Of a stretch of 64,000 nucleotides of DNA, positions 33,586 to 42,547 are shown piece by piece. This stretch comes from Raphanus sativus (Eukaryota; Streptophyta; Magnoliopsida; Brassicales; Brassicaceae), in NCBI RefSeq assembly GCF_000801105.2, contig NC_079512.1, forward strand, positions 38,457,848-38,521,847, in the 5' to 3' direction. How positions within the stretch are numbered: the stretch's first letter is position 1; every line of letters starts with the position of its first letter. The notes below the pieces were generated by a model that made no database searches, was not told the DNA's origin, and saw nothing but the letters and a program-made list of their open reading frames with translations. The translations under genes and the position numbers were made by a program.

Positions 33586-34692
33586 TGGGGTGAACTTTGT
33601 GGATTAAAATTTACATGTAGAAGAGATTAGCGTAAAGTGAGGAAGGTATATATATATATATATAAGGAAACTTGCAAGGGTTTACTGAACGGCAGTTATC
33701 ACAGAAACGTATGTCCGCTCATCTTCCGCGTCAAGATAAGTATGTGAGAATAAATAGCGCCTTTTAATATGAAACGCCAAATTTCTGTAATTTTTTTAAC
33801 TTTTAATTAAATGTTTGTTGTGTTACAAAAAAAAGTTAAATGTTTGTTTGGCATTCGTTATAAATTTTAGTTTTTTTTACTTCTTCAACTTATTCTCAAG
33901 AGAGGATTACTTTTTTTCTTAAGCAAATAATGACAGAAGTACTATCTAGGACTAGGAGTATATGATACAGAGTGTGGAGACGGTTATCTTTCAAAACTAT
34001 GTTCCTATTCATGCGTGTACATTCCCTGCAGCATCTCATCAGTTTACTTGTTCTTGTCTGTGCCTAGTTTACTATTTAACTGTTGTACCTTATACATAAT
34101 AACTGATGATTAGTACTGTTTGTTTAATTACTTATTCATATTTTCCTCTTGACCAAAAATTGGGAAAGAAACAGAAAGCCAACTATATGTAGACCAGACC
34201 AGATGGCCACCAAACTATAATCATTTTTGCATCTTTTAGTTCTCTTTTAGTTTTTCCCATGAGAGTAGTGAACATTGTATTCAACTGAAACAATGTTTCA
34301 TAGGTCACACTAACTAACCCGTCAAAAGGTTTACACAACTGAAACGATGTCTACTGCATTAAGCTAAAACCACAAAGACAGAATTATACAATATTCGCCA
34401 CGACTACTAAAGATTCATCACAAAAATGACTTAAAACATGTCTTTAGTTTCAGCAAAATAAAAGCCGCAGAATAAGCTGATCCTACATTCTAACCCAAGA
34501 CAAACCTAGCTAACTGTTCTACCTGCATCGGCCTCTTGTTGTTACAGTTCTTCTTATAAGATGAAAAGAGAGGCCTTACTAATCGACAAAAACAGTACCA
34601 AAATAAGAAAATCTCTTAATTTCACGGCCAATGAAAACCAAACTAACCTTGTACCTGCATCACTCAAACCTTCTCTGTATGTGAGAATACAA
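33586..34692. other. Spacer between F-box copies 3 and 4
   Basis: It has a short TA microsatellite (about 33646-33663) in the promoter side of copy 3, poly-T/A tracts, and the 3' flank of copy 4. 34016-34110 (GCGTGTACATTCCCTGCAGCATCTCATCAG...) resembles the SK2 3' UTR (23600-23650, CCCCACGACATCTCACCAGTTTTACGTGTTCTTG), perhaps another duplicated SK2-flank piece. No gene was found. Confidence 0.45.
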
Positions 34693-35868
34693 TCATACAG
34701 TAGCAACCAGCGCGCGCACGAATTCATAAGAGTCAGGGACCGTGAGCACAGCATCAAGCCACTCGACCTTCCCCCAAATCTCTTCACTGTTGGGCCTTTC
34801 AAGTGCAATCACAGCACACCAAATCGTCTTCTTCTTATATCCACTAGAAGGCAAATACTTGTCCCACAAAACCGCCATCTTTCCACCATAGTCCGCCAGT
34901 TTAACACAACCATAACTGGCAAACTTGGGCAGCCCTTTCAAACCCTTCATCCGCCTCCACACTCTCGCCTCAGTGTCATACCATTTGAACGCTTCATAAT
35001 AATAGAACAGCACGTTGTCAACCACGGAATAAGAAAACCAAGGCCAACCTAAATCCATCTCCCATCCCTCCCTTTCCCATCTCCCATCCCTCGGTTTGTA
35101 AGCCAAACCGTTTTGTGTTCCGAACATGTGTAGTTTCCCATCAATGACAGCGCTTTTAAATATCTTACAGCCACATATCTCAGGGCCATGGCTTGGCACA
35201 AGCTCCCAAGTTTGTGTCTTTGGATCGAAAACCTCCATCCAACTTGAGTTACTGCACTCTTCGCATCCTCCAGTTACATATATCTTTCCATCAACGACAT
35301 TGGCAGCGGGATAATACCGCTCCGTCAGCATGCTTGGAGCCTCGTGCCACGTGTGAGACCGACAGTCCAGGACCGAGACTGTAGATAAGGGGTTTTTGTA
35401 AATGGATCCCCCAATGTTGTAAATGTTGGAACCAACCGTCACGAGACCGGACCAGTGCGCAGGAGGAGAATGTGGAATTGGGATTGTAGCCAAAGCATAC
35501 CCACTTGACTTCTTCTTCTTCTTCTTTGTTGTCTTGTTACTTGTGTGATCAGGTTGCTGGCAGAGAGTGAACCAGCGAGGATTAGTCTCAGTTGGGAAGC
35601 GTATGCATACATAGAGACAACTCTCTGTGCGTCCTAAAGATGATCGAGTCTCATAAAGATGCGGTGAAGCAAGGAGAGTTCGAAAGGTCTTGGAGACGAG
35701 TGAGAGAGTCGGGTATTGCAGTCTCGATACTCTTGCTAAGCAACTCACTACCAAATCATCTGGAAGTGACGGATTTGGAATCGATTCCGGCGTCGGCTCG
35801 AGCACCGGCGACTGCTTAAGAGTTGTTTTCTTATTCGTCTTCTTCCTCTTCCTTTCTGGGGACGACAT
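34693..35868 (-). CDS. F-box/kelch-repeat protein, array copy 4
   Basis: An intact single exon of 391 residues, forming a close pair with copy 1. They share the basic N-terminus (SPERKRKKTNKKT, possible nuclear signal), PNPSLPDDL, VSCLARVSRLQYPTLSLVSK and LASPHLYETRSSLGRTESC. Kelch blades: VTVGSNIYNIGG, STVSVLDCRSHTWHEAPSM, VVDGKIYVTGG, SWMEVFDPKTQTWEL and VIDGKLHMFG. The C-terminus IWCAVIALERPNSEEIWGKV and VRALVATV matches copy 1. A low-complexity Lys run (KKKKKK region, about residue 115) comes from a CTT repeat at 35508-35527. Expected role: SCF substrate receptor. Confidence 0.9.
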   Translation of the reverse strand: MSSPERKRKKTNKKTTLKQSPVLEPTPESIPNPSLPDDLVVSCLARVSRLQYPTLSLVSKTFRTLLASPHLYETRSSLGRTESCLYVCIRFPTETNPRWFTLCQQPDHTSNKTTKKKKKKSSGYALATIPIPHSPPAHWSGLVTVGSNIYNIGGSIYKNPLSTVSVLDCRSHTWHEAPSMLTERYYPAANVVDGKIYVTGGCEECSNSSWMEVFDPKTQTWELVPSHGPEICGCKIFKSAVIDGKLHMFGTQNGLAYKPRDGRWEREGWEMDLGWPWFSYSVVDNVLFYYYEAFKWYDTEARVWRRMKGLKGLPKFASYGCVKLADYGGKMAVLWDKYLPSSGYKKKTIWCAVIALERPNSEEIWGKVEWLDAVLTVPDSYEFVRALVATV

Positions 35869-36541
35869 TGGCTAAATTGCAGTTGATCAACTTCAGATTC
35901 CACTTCTTCCCCGATTTGCAGAGATCGAATTCAAAGGAGTCTAGGGTTTCGCGCGCGTGTGAAAATGCCACAAGAAGCTTAATACACTCGATGATGGTGG
36001 GCTCAATTTATAAATTTTATTCCATCGTATTGGGCCTACCAATGTTTTCTTTTTACTGGGTAAACATAATATAGCTTAATGTTTTTATCGTAAGCAAAAC
36101 AAACTTGAAAAATGTTTCAATGATACAGAGGATCCATGGGGTTATTTCAGTGACAAGTAATCTTTTGGTTCGCTCAATACATGAACATAGATACGTTTTA
36201 CCTTAAACAGCAAAACTTCATACTTTCTGCAACTTTAACCAAACATTTTTTTTTCATCAATGATCGGAGCCCAAACGATAGTACTATGAAGTATAGACAA
36301 ACAAAACACTAGCTATGTATCCATGTGTTGCTTCTTCTCGTGAAAGTAATTAGAAGAAGCGTATCCTTCTCTTTATGCAACAAAAATAAGCAACACACTA
36401 GATGTGAAAGTATACTGCTAAAAAAAACATGAAACAACCATTACACCTAAAGAACGCAAATGTTCGAAAAACACAACGAAACTACTGTCTCCCATCAAAC
36501 ATTAAAACCTGCTCTCACTTCTCATCGGCAGGATCGTTTCA
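35869..36541. other. Spacer between F-box copies 4 and 5
   Basis: It contains the promoter side of copy 4, with GCGCGCGTG near 35951, and the 3' flank of copy 5. That flank shares sequence with the flanks of copies 2 and 6 (TTCTGCAACTTTAACC near 36223). Nothing else was recognised. Confidence 0.5.
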
Positions 36542-37699
36542 TCAAAGCGTAGCAGAAAGAACAACAGCATCGAACATGCGAAACGGCTCGTTGAGTGAAA
36601 GCACGACATCTAACCACTGGACAATCCCCCACATCTCATCTCCATCGCGCATCTCGAGCGCAATCTCAGCACACCAAGCCACGTGTTCCGAACGCAAATA
36701 ATCATCCCACAACAAAACCATCTTTCCGCCATGATCCACCATTTTACAATACCCATGAAAATCAGGCAGATCTTCAACACCTCTCAATTTCTTCCATGAC
36801 CATGCCTTAGAGTCAAAACAACTAAACTCTCTGTCGTTCCAAAGGAACATGACGTCTCCTATCACGCCGTAATCAAAATGTCCCGCAAAAGCCATATCCA
36901 CACCCACTCCTATCGGCTTCCAACTACCTTCCTTGGGATCGTAAACCACCTCCTCATCATAACCAAGGAGGTACAACTTTCCTTCAATTCCAAAGGTTGT
37001 GACAGAAGCTCCTGGGCGTGTATCGGTGCCAGGGTTCGTCACATTTCCCCAAGTACATGTCTTTGGATCAAAGACTTCAACCCAATCCACGGAACGGGGG
37101 TCTTCACACCCTCCTCCTGCTACATATATCTTCCCATCAACTACGCTCGCCGCAGGGGACATCCGCTTCTCTCGCATCCTCGGACCACTGCGCCACGTGT
37201 TCAACCGACAGTCGAGGACCGAGACTCTAGAAGAAGAGGGCATGTGCCCGCCGATCCTGTAGATGTTAGACCCAACGGCTACGAGACTGGTGGATCGTGC
37301 AGGACGCAATTGGGGAGATGTGAGTGGGATGAAGAGATGGCCGCTTGACCCGTCGGTTGTGGTTCGGTTTGGTTTCCGGCAGAGAGCGAACCAATACCTG
37401 TCAGTGTTACGGGGGAAACGTCGATGGGAGTAGCGTATGCACATGTAGAGGCAATTCTCCGTGCGGTGTGAGAGGGAGCGAGACTCGTAGAGATCCGTCG
37501 ATGCCACGACGGATCGGAACGTTTTGGAGACGAGGGAGAGTGTTGGATAGTACAATCTTGAGACGCGCGCTATGATATTCAACAGCAAATCGTAAGGAAG
37601 AGACAAAATCGAGATCTCCGGAGACTGTTTCGTCATCTTCTTACGCGGTGGTTGGTCGCCGTTCATGGCGGTGGAAGATCTGGCTGTCGTCGACGACAT
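36542..37699 (-). CDS. F-box/kelch-repeat protein, array copy 5
   Basis: An intact single exon of 385 residues. I use the ATG at 37699 (MSSTTARSS), which aligns with copies 2 and 6, rather than the frame's first ATG at 37816. The F-box is at about residues 31-70 (SILSLPYDLLLNIIARVSRLYYPTLSLVSK). Kelch: VAVGSNIYRIGGHMPSSSRVS, VVDGKIYVAGGG, WVEVFDPKTCTWGN and GIEGKLYLLGYDEEVVYDPKE. The C-terminus is WCAEIALEMR, WGIVQW and VVLSATL. It belongs to the copy 2/5/6 subgroup. Role: presumed SCF ligase receptor, target unknown. Confidence 0.9.
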   Translation of the reverse strand: MSSTTARSSTAMNGDQPPRKKMTKQSPEISILSLPYDLLLNIIARVSRLYYPTLSLVSKTFRSVVASTDLYESRSLSHRTENCLYMCIRYSHRRFPRNTDRYWFALCRKPNRTTTDGSSGHLFIPLTSPQLRPARSTSLVAVGSNIYRIGGHMPSSSRVSVLDCRLNTWRSGPRMREKRMSPAASVVDGKIYVAGGGCEDPRSVDWVEVFDPKTCTWGNVTNPGTDTRPGASVTTFGIEGKLYLLGYDEEVVYDPKEGSWKPIGVGVDMAFAGHFDYGVIGDVMFLWNDREFSCFDSKAWSWKKLRGVEDLPDFHGYCKMVDHGGKMVLLWDDYLRSEHVAWCAEIALEMRDGDEMWGIVQWLDVVLSLNEPFRMFDAVVLSATL

Positions 37700-38571
37700 T
37701 TTTAGGGTGAAAGGGTACTGAAATGAATTGCGAAGGAGAAGACGGTTTATAGAGTGCGTTATATTGGGTCCTGAGGAAACTCGAAACCAACCTCTTGGGC
37801 TTAAAACAAATATCATTAATGGGCTTTTAATTTTGTGAACTAGAAACCATCCGAAGAAGACTATTTACTTGATAACACAAATTGTGTTCATAATACTAAT
37901 TGAGTTCATTTTATTTTATTTTAATGAAAAAAATTGAGCTCATAAAGATACAAAGAAGACTATTTACTTGACGTATGAGAAAATCTATACGGTGTATGCA
38001 TAGATAAACAGAGGTTATACAACTTGTGTTCGTAATACTAATTGAGTTCATATCTTTTTTTTTAATGAAAATAATTGAGGTCATAAAAGATACAAAGAAG
38101 ACTATTTACTTGACGTATGACAAAATCTATACGGTGTTTGCATAGATAAACAAAGGTTATTCAACTCTTCAGCGTGTTTTATTTTAGTGACAACACGTTC
38201 TTTGCATTCTTCTTAATCCAATGCCTTTTTCCACAGACATATATTAAAGAAAAGAAATATGTTGGACTGGTTCTTTGATGGCTCGATAACCATAAAATCT
38301 TAAGAGTCAAAACCGAAAAAGATAGGTGAAGCAACCGCTTCTGTTCTTGCCTTTCTCCCGGTATATATATTAGAAAGATTTGTAATGTGAGATGCATAAG
38401 TTTAGAGTCAAATAATATGGTCGATTGCATTGAAGCTAAAAACACATGAAACAACCATTCATCATAGTTACAGTATATGAAAAAAAAAAGAGAAAGGAGA
38501 AAGGAGAACAGAAGCAGAACGAAATTACCCCCACGATTATAACCGTTTGGGCATGTTTTCATGAAAAGTTA
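37700..38571. repeat. Spacer with a 142-bp tandem repeat
   Basis: 37854-38160 carries about 2.2 copies of a 142-bp unit containing AAGAAGACTATTTACTTGA, ACGGTGTNTGCATAGATAAAC and GTAATACTAATTGAGTTCAT. The units start near 37951 and 38093, and a partial one near 37854. The rest is AT-rich, and its right part leads into the remnant at 38572. No gene is seen. Confidence 0.7.
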
Positions 38572-38640
38572 ATTCATCAAACAGAAGCAGAAACAACATA
38601 GAACTAGGAACAAGACGCAAGGGTGCTAAGCACAAAATCA
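38572..38640 (-). pseudogene. Remnant of an F-box/kelch gene 3' end
   Basis: On the minus strand the stretch decodes to FDFVLSTLASCS, a stop, then FYVVSASV. It matches the C-terminus of copy 3 (FDSLLRTHPSCSVLDVVSVSV), and flanking bases down to about 38520 also match the copy 3 3' flank. Immediately at its 5' side (right of 38640) the sequence switches to the 3' flank type of copies 2, 5 and 6. It is the leftover of a deleted or unequally recombined array member. Confidence 0.7.
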
Positions 38641-38978
38641 AAGAGATAGGTTTACCTTTAAATAGGAAAGCCTCCATTTTTCTGCAACTTGACTCGTTAG
38701 TCTCATTATGCGACACAAATAAAAAAAGTTCTTTCGCGGAACAATTTGGTCAATTGCCATCGCAATTAGCAAAGCTAAATCAGCAACACATAACATGTGA
38801 AACAAATGCAAAATCGTATTCTGCTAAAAACATGAAACAATTATTCATTTAGAGTCGAATATCAACCAAAGGGGAGATACCTGAAGAAACCAAATATTCA
38901 AAAACAAAACGAAACTAGTGAATGATTCTTCATTCTTCCATCACCGTACGTCCAAGCATGTTCTCATCTGGGTTCATA
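38641..38978. other. 3' flank of F-box copy 6
   Basis: This duplicated 3' flank matches those near 26160-26470 and 36190-36540 (GGTTTACCTTTAAA, CCATTTTTCTGCAACTTGA, AAAACATGAAACAA). No gene is seen. Confidence 0.55.
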
Positions 38979-40217
38979 TCAAACAGTAGCAGAAAGAACA
39001 TCCGCATCTAACAAGCAACATGGCTCGTGGGTTGTGAGCACGACATCAAACCACTCGACATTCCCCCACATCTCATCTCCATCTCGCCTCTCAAGCGCAA
39101 TCTCAGCACACCAAATAGATCTCTCTCCCATATGTTTATCACGACGCCCGAAAACCTTCCACAAGACAACCATCTTTCCATCAACATCCACCATTTTAAA
39201 ATCCCCGTCAAAATCAGGCAAATGATCTTCAACACCATACAACTTCTTCCATGAACTTGCCTTAGAGTCATACCATCTAAACTCTCTTTCATTCCAAAGA
39301 AACAAGACGTCTCCTATGACGCCGTGATAATAGGACACTGCAGAAGCCACACCATTCATATCCATTTCCATATCCATAGCCTCATACATTTCCATACCCA
39401 TAGCCATACCCATAGCCATATGCATACCCAATCCAATCGGGTTCCAACTAGCTTCCTTGGGATCGTAAACCGTATCCTCATCACCGCCAAGGAGGTACAA
39501 TTTTCCTCCAAGTCCAAAGCTTTTGAGTTCAGCTCTATGGAGTTGTGTCTTGACGCCTGGGTTCGACACACTTCCCCAAGTTTGAGTCTTCGGATCAAAG
39601 ACTTCGACACAGTTCACGGAATTAAGGTCTTCACAACCTCCCGCTACATATATCTTCCCATCTACTAAGCTCGCAGCAGGGGAGCTCCTCTTCTCTCGCA
39701 TCACTGGAGCACTGTGCCACGTGTTGAACCGACAGTCAAGCACCGAGACTTCGGACGAAGAGGGCGTATGCCCACCCATCTTGTAAATGTTAGACCCAAC
39801 GGCTACTACGCTCGAAGATGGCTCATGACGCACATCGGGAGATGTGATTGGGATGAGAAGAAGGCCACTTGACTGGTCGGTTATGGTTCGGTTTGGTTTC
39901 CTGCAGAGAGCGAACCAGTAAGGGTTAGGGTCAAGAGAGTCATCTAGGTGGTAGCGTAAGCACACATAGAGGCAACTCTCCGTGCGGTGTAACCGAGAAC
40001 GGGTCTTGTAAAGCTCCGGTGAGTCAACGACAGATCTGATTTTTTTGGAGACGAGAGAGAGAGTCGGATAGTACATTTTGGAGATGCGCGATATGATATT
40101 CAATATCAAATCCAAAGGAAGGCAGAAAATGGAGATCTCCGGACACTGTATCGCCATCTTCTTACGCGGTGGCTGGTCGCCGTTCAAGGCGGGGGAAGAT
40201 CTTGCTGTCGACGACAT
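38979..40217 (-). CDS. F-box/kelch-repeat protein, array copy 6, with Met-rich insertion
   Basis: An intact single exon of 412 residues in the copy 2/5 subgroup: MSSTARSSPALNGDQPPRKK, F-box SIFCLPLDLILNIISRISK, VAVGSNIYKMGGHTPSSSEVS, LVDGKIYVAGG and VEVFDPKTQTWGS. Between kelch blades, after SWNPIGLG, a tract of about 25 residues alternates Met with Ala, Gly, Glu or Asp. It is encoded by repeated CCATA(C/T)CCATA units at 39350-39428 and is absent from copies 2 and 5, so it is a recent in-frame repeat expansion. It would make one propeller loop longer. The rest of the protein is conserved to the C-terminal VLSATV. Role: presumed SCF substrate receptor. Confidence 0.88.
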   Translation of the reverse strand: MSSTARSSPALNGDQPPRKKMAIQCPEISIFCLPLDLILNIISRISKMYYPTLSLVSKKIRSVVDSPELYKTRSRLHRTESCLYVCLRYHLDDSLDPNPYWFALCRKPNRTITDQSSGLLLIPITSPDVRHEPSSSVVAVGSNIYKMGGHTPSSSEVSVLDCRFNTWHSAPVMREKRSSPAASLVDGKIYVAGGCEDLNSVNCVEVFDPKTQTWGSVSNPGVKTQLHRAELKSFGLGGKLYLLGGDEDTVYDPKEASWNPIGLGMHMAMGMAMGMEMYEAMDMEMDMNGVASAVSYYHGVIGDVLFLWNEREFRWYDSKASSWKKLYGVEDHLPDFDGDFKMVDVDGKMVVLWKVFGRRDKHMGERSIWCAEIALERRDGDEMWGNVEWFDVVLTTHEPCCLLDADVLSATV

Positions 40218-40645
40218 TTTTAGGGTTGTTGAATATGCGGAAATGAATTAGGGCGGAGAAGACAGTTAATATAGTGCATTATTGCGTACGTTACACGCTT
40301 GTATTGGGCGTGAGGAAACTCAAAACCAACTTCTTGGGTTTAAAAGCAAAAACGGTGATGGGCTTTTAAATTTGTGAACTAGAAGCCTATGCATTCTTTT
40401 TTTGTTTTACTCCCAGTATGTCCGCTCATCTTGCACGTCAAGATAAATAGTTAATACGTCCCATGGGCCAAAGTTAGCATGTGAATAGTGGTCTTCTAGT
40501 TTAGGACGATGAATTGCCAATTTATATGATGTTTACTCTAATTAAATGTTTGTTTTGCCTGTCGTTTATAAAATCTAGTTTTGTAGTCTTGGTCTTTAAC
40601 TACTACGTCAACTTATTCTCAAGAAGACGTATTATTTATATGATA
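40218..40645. promoter_or_regulatory. Promoter side of F-box copy 6
   Basis: This flank is homologous to the 5' flanks of copies 2 and 5 and to the orphan fragment at 30110-30260. Its right limit is the MITE. No separate gene is seen. Confidence 0.45.
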
Positions 40646-40886
40646 CTCCCTCCGTTTCATATTATTTGTCGTTCTAACCTTATACAAACAGATTAATAAA
40701 ATATTTAATTTTACATATTTTCAAAATAAAAATATTATTATCAATACAACTAACCATATATCAACCAATAGAAAAATTGAATAGAAAATATTGTCAATAA
40801 ATTTTGCATTGAAAATCGAAAACGACACTTATTTTGAAATAAAAAATTTCCTCTAGAACGACAAATAATTCGAAACGAAGGAAGTA
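40644..40886. mobile_element. Stowaway-type MITE
   Basis: The left end CTCCCTCCGTTTCA (from 40646) is the hallmark Stowaway terminal sequence. The right end TCGAAACGAAGGAAG (to 40884) is its inverted copy with a few changes. The inverted similarity continues inward (ATTATTTGTCGTTCT against AGAACGACAAATAAT). TA dinucleotides flank both ends, the expected Tc1/mariner target duplication. The element is 239 bp and AT-rich, with no coding capacity. Confidence 0.9.
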
Positions 40887-41197
40887 TAGAGGAAAAATGA
40901 AGTTGGACCGGTTCAACTAACATAAAGAATGCAATTTCTCAAAAAAAAAAAACTAACATAAAAGAAACTCAAGAGTCAAACATGAACATTTTTTTTTTGT
41001 TCAACTGTCAAACATGAACATAAAATATACTAATTAACGTGTTTATTGTGTCTAAAATAATAATTTTCTTTGTCTACGTTCCAAATTAGCAACGTCACCC
41101 ACCCAACCGTTGTGCATGTTCTCTACATATAAATATACATATACAAATTACAAACTTAAGAAGGGAGTATAGACCAACCAGTAAAAAAACCAACAAA

Positions 41198-41583
41198 ATG
41201 TACATGATTCGGCTTATAACTTTGATTCTTCTCTTGTTCTTTGCATCAATGAATACAATCGCCTTCGCTGGATTAGCATACGATAACGAATCTCTCAATA
41301 CCAGTGAGTTGATGGACTGGTTACTATGGGAAACTTTTTCTTTCATCTCTTGATTCGATTTTTTATTTCCTAGAAGTTAGTATTGAGAATTTTTGCTTTT
41401 GTAGGAAAAGAAACAGGAGAATCGGTTTGGGATCAAAAGGTCGTCAACAATCTCAGAGGTGCAGTAGGACCCAGTATCTCACGTCCTGCGCGTCAGTACC
41501 GAATAAGTCCACGGAGGAGTTCTGAAGATTCTAAGTCGACTCAATGGGAACCTGATGCTATCATAGATGCATTTTTCCGATAA
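41198..41583 (+). CDS. Secreted peptide precursor, PROSCOOP-like (copy A)
   Basis: A two-exon gene, 41198-41303 and 41405-41583, encodes 94 residues. The donor CCA/GTGAGT and acceptor TGTAG are standard, in phase 1. Exon 1 is a signal peptide (MYMIRLITLILLLFF...IAFA). Exon 2 is basic and carries GPSISRPARQYR, followed by an acidic/Ser-rich tail. The layout (secretion signal in exon 1, short conserved S-x-S motif in exon 2) and the Brassicaceae setting fit the SCOOP phytocytokine precursors sensed by MIK2. The paralogue at 47574-48251 shares the MYM start, the VW(D/N)xK segment and the S-x-S-R-P-A motif. A TATA-like ACATATAAATATAC (41126-41139) precedes it by about 65 bp. SCOOP membership is inferred; a PIP-like (SGPS) peptide is an alternative. 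Confidence 0.7.
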
Positions 41584-42547
41584 CAAGCTTCATTGATTCC
41601 ACGATATCAACTCATATGTATAACTCTGTTTCATGTTCTTAATAAACTACTTCTTGACTGGCACAAAGTGTTTTTTTTTTTTTGGTTTTTTGGCATATAG
41701 CCTATCCGGTTGCAATAAAAAATATTATGGGAGGTTAGTTTGTTCTAAAACAAGCTCTAACCCAATTTTATATTTTGTATATTAAAGTTATATAAACTCT
41801 AAATATTTATGTGAATTTTACTCTAATGTACTATTCTATTTTTAAAAACCTGATAGTTACCCGTTAACAGCCACTGAATAAAAATCTCTAATAATAAATA
41901 ATAATAATTATTATTATTATTCTATACAGAATTTTGTCGATTTTTATAACCATAAAGTAATCACTTAATATAGATTTAATTAAATATTATTAGAAGTAAA
42001 GTAACAAAATATGGCCCATCACGAGCCACAAAATGATCTGAAACCCAATAGGCCTCACTCCGAAAAGCCCATTTTCTAACCAGAACCTAATATATTTCTA
42101 AGGCCCGAAAGTCCCAATCCTTGTACAGTTGAAGACACAAAACGAAGTGTAGATTTCATCACAAATAAGAAGCATAGACGCTACTCGAATTGGGAAGCAG
42201 ATCTGTGCGACGAAACTGAATCTCTTTCTTCTCCTTCGATTTATCAGTCTTATATCGTCGTTGTGTTTCTCTCTCTAATCGACGCTTATCCTGTAATGCT
42301 ACTGATCTCCACCGTGAAGCTCTCTGATTGATCGTTTTTTTTCCTTCCTCCTGTGAACTGATCTGATCCGAGGTGAATCCCTATTTCTCATTGTATGAAT
42401 CTCATTTTATCTTTTTTTGTTTGTGGGATCTCCTACTCGTTTCCTTCAGATCTGTGTGCGCTTTCTATTGGATTACGTTTTCTGTGAAATGACTCGTTTC
42501 TTCCTTTCCTTGTCTGTGATCTGGTTTCCGTGTAGAGTGTTGGGAAC
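41584..42547. promoter_or_regulatory. Upstream region and 5' UTR intron of alpha-COP
   Basis: The left part is AT-rich, with ATAATAATTATTATTATT near 41902-41919. The alpha-COP leader starts around 42150. A 5' UTR intron is likely from GTGAATCC (about 42373) to the AG at 42534-42535, shortly before the ATG. No other gene is seen. Confidence 0.5.
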
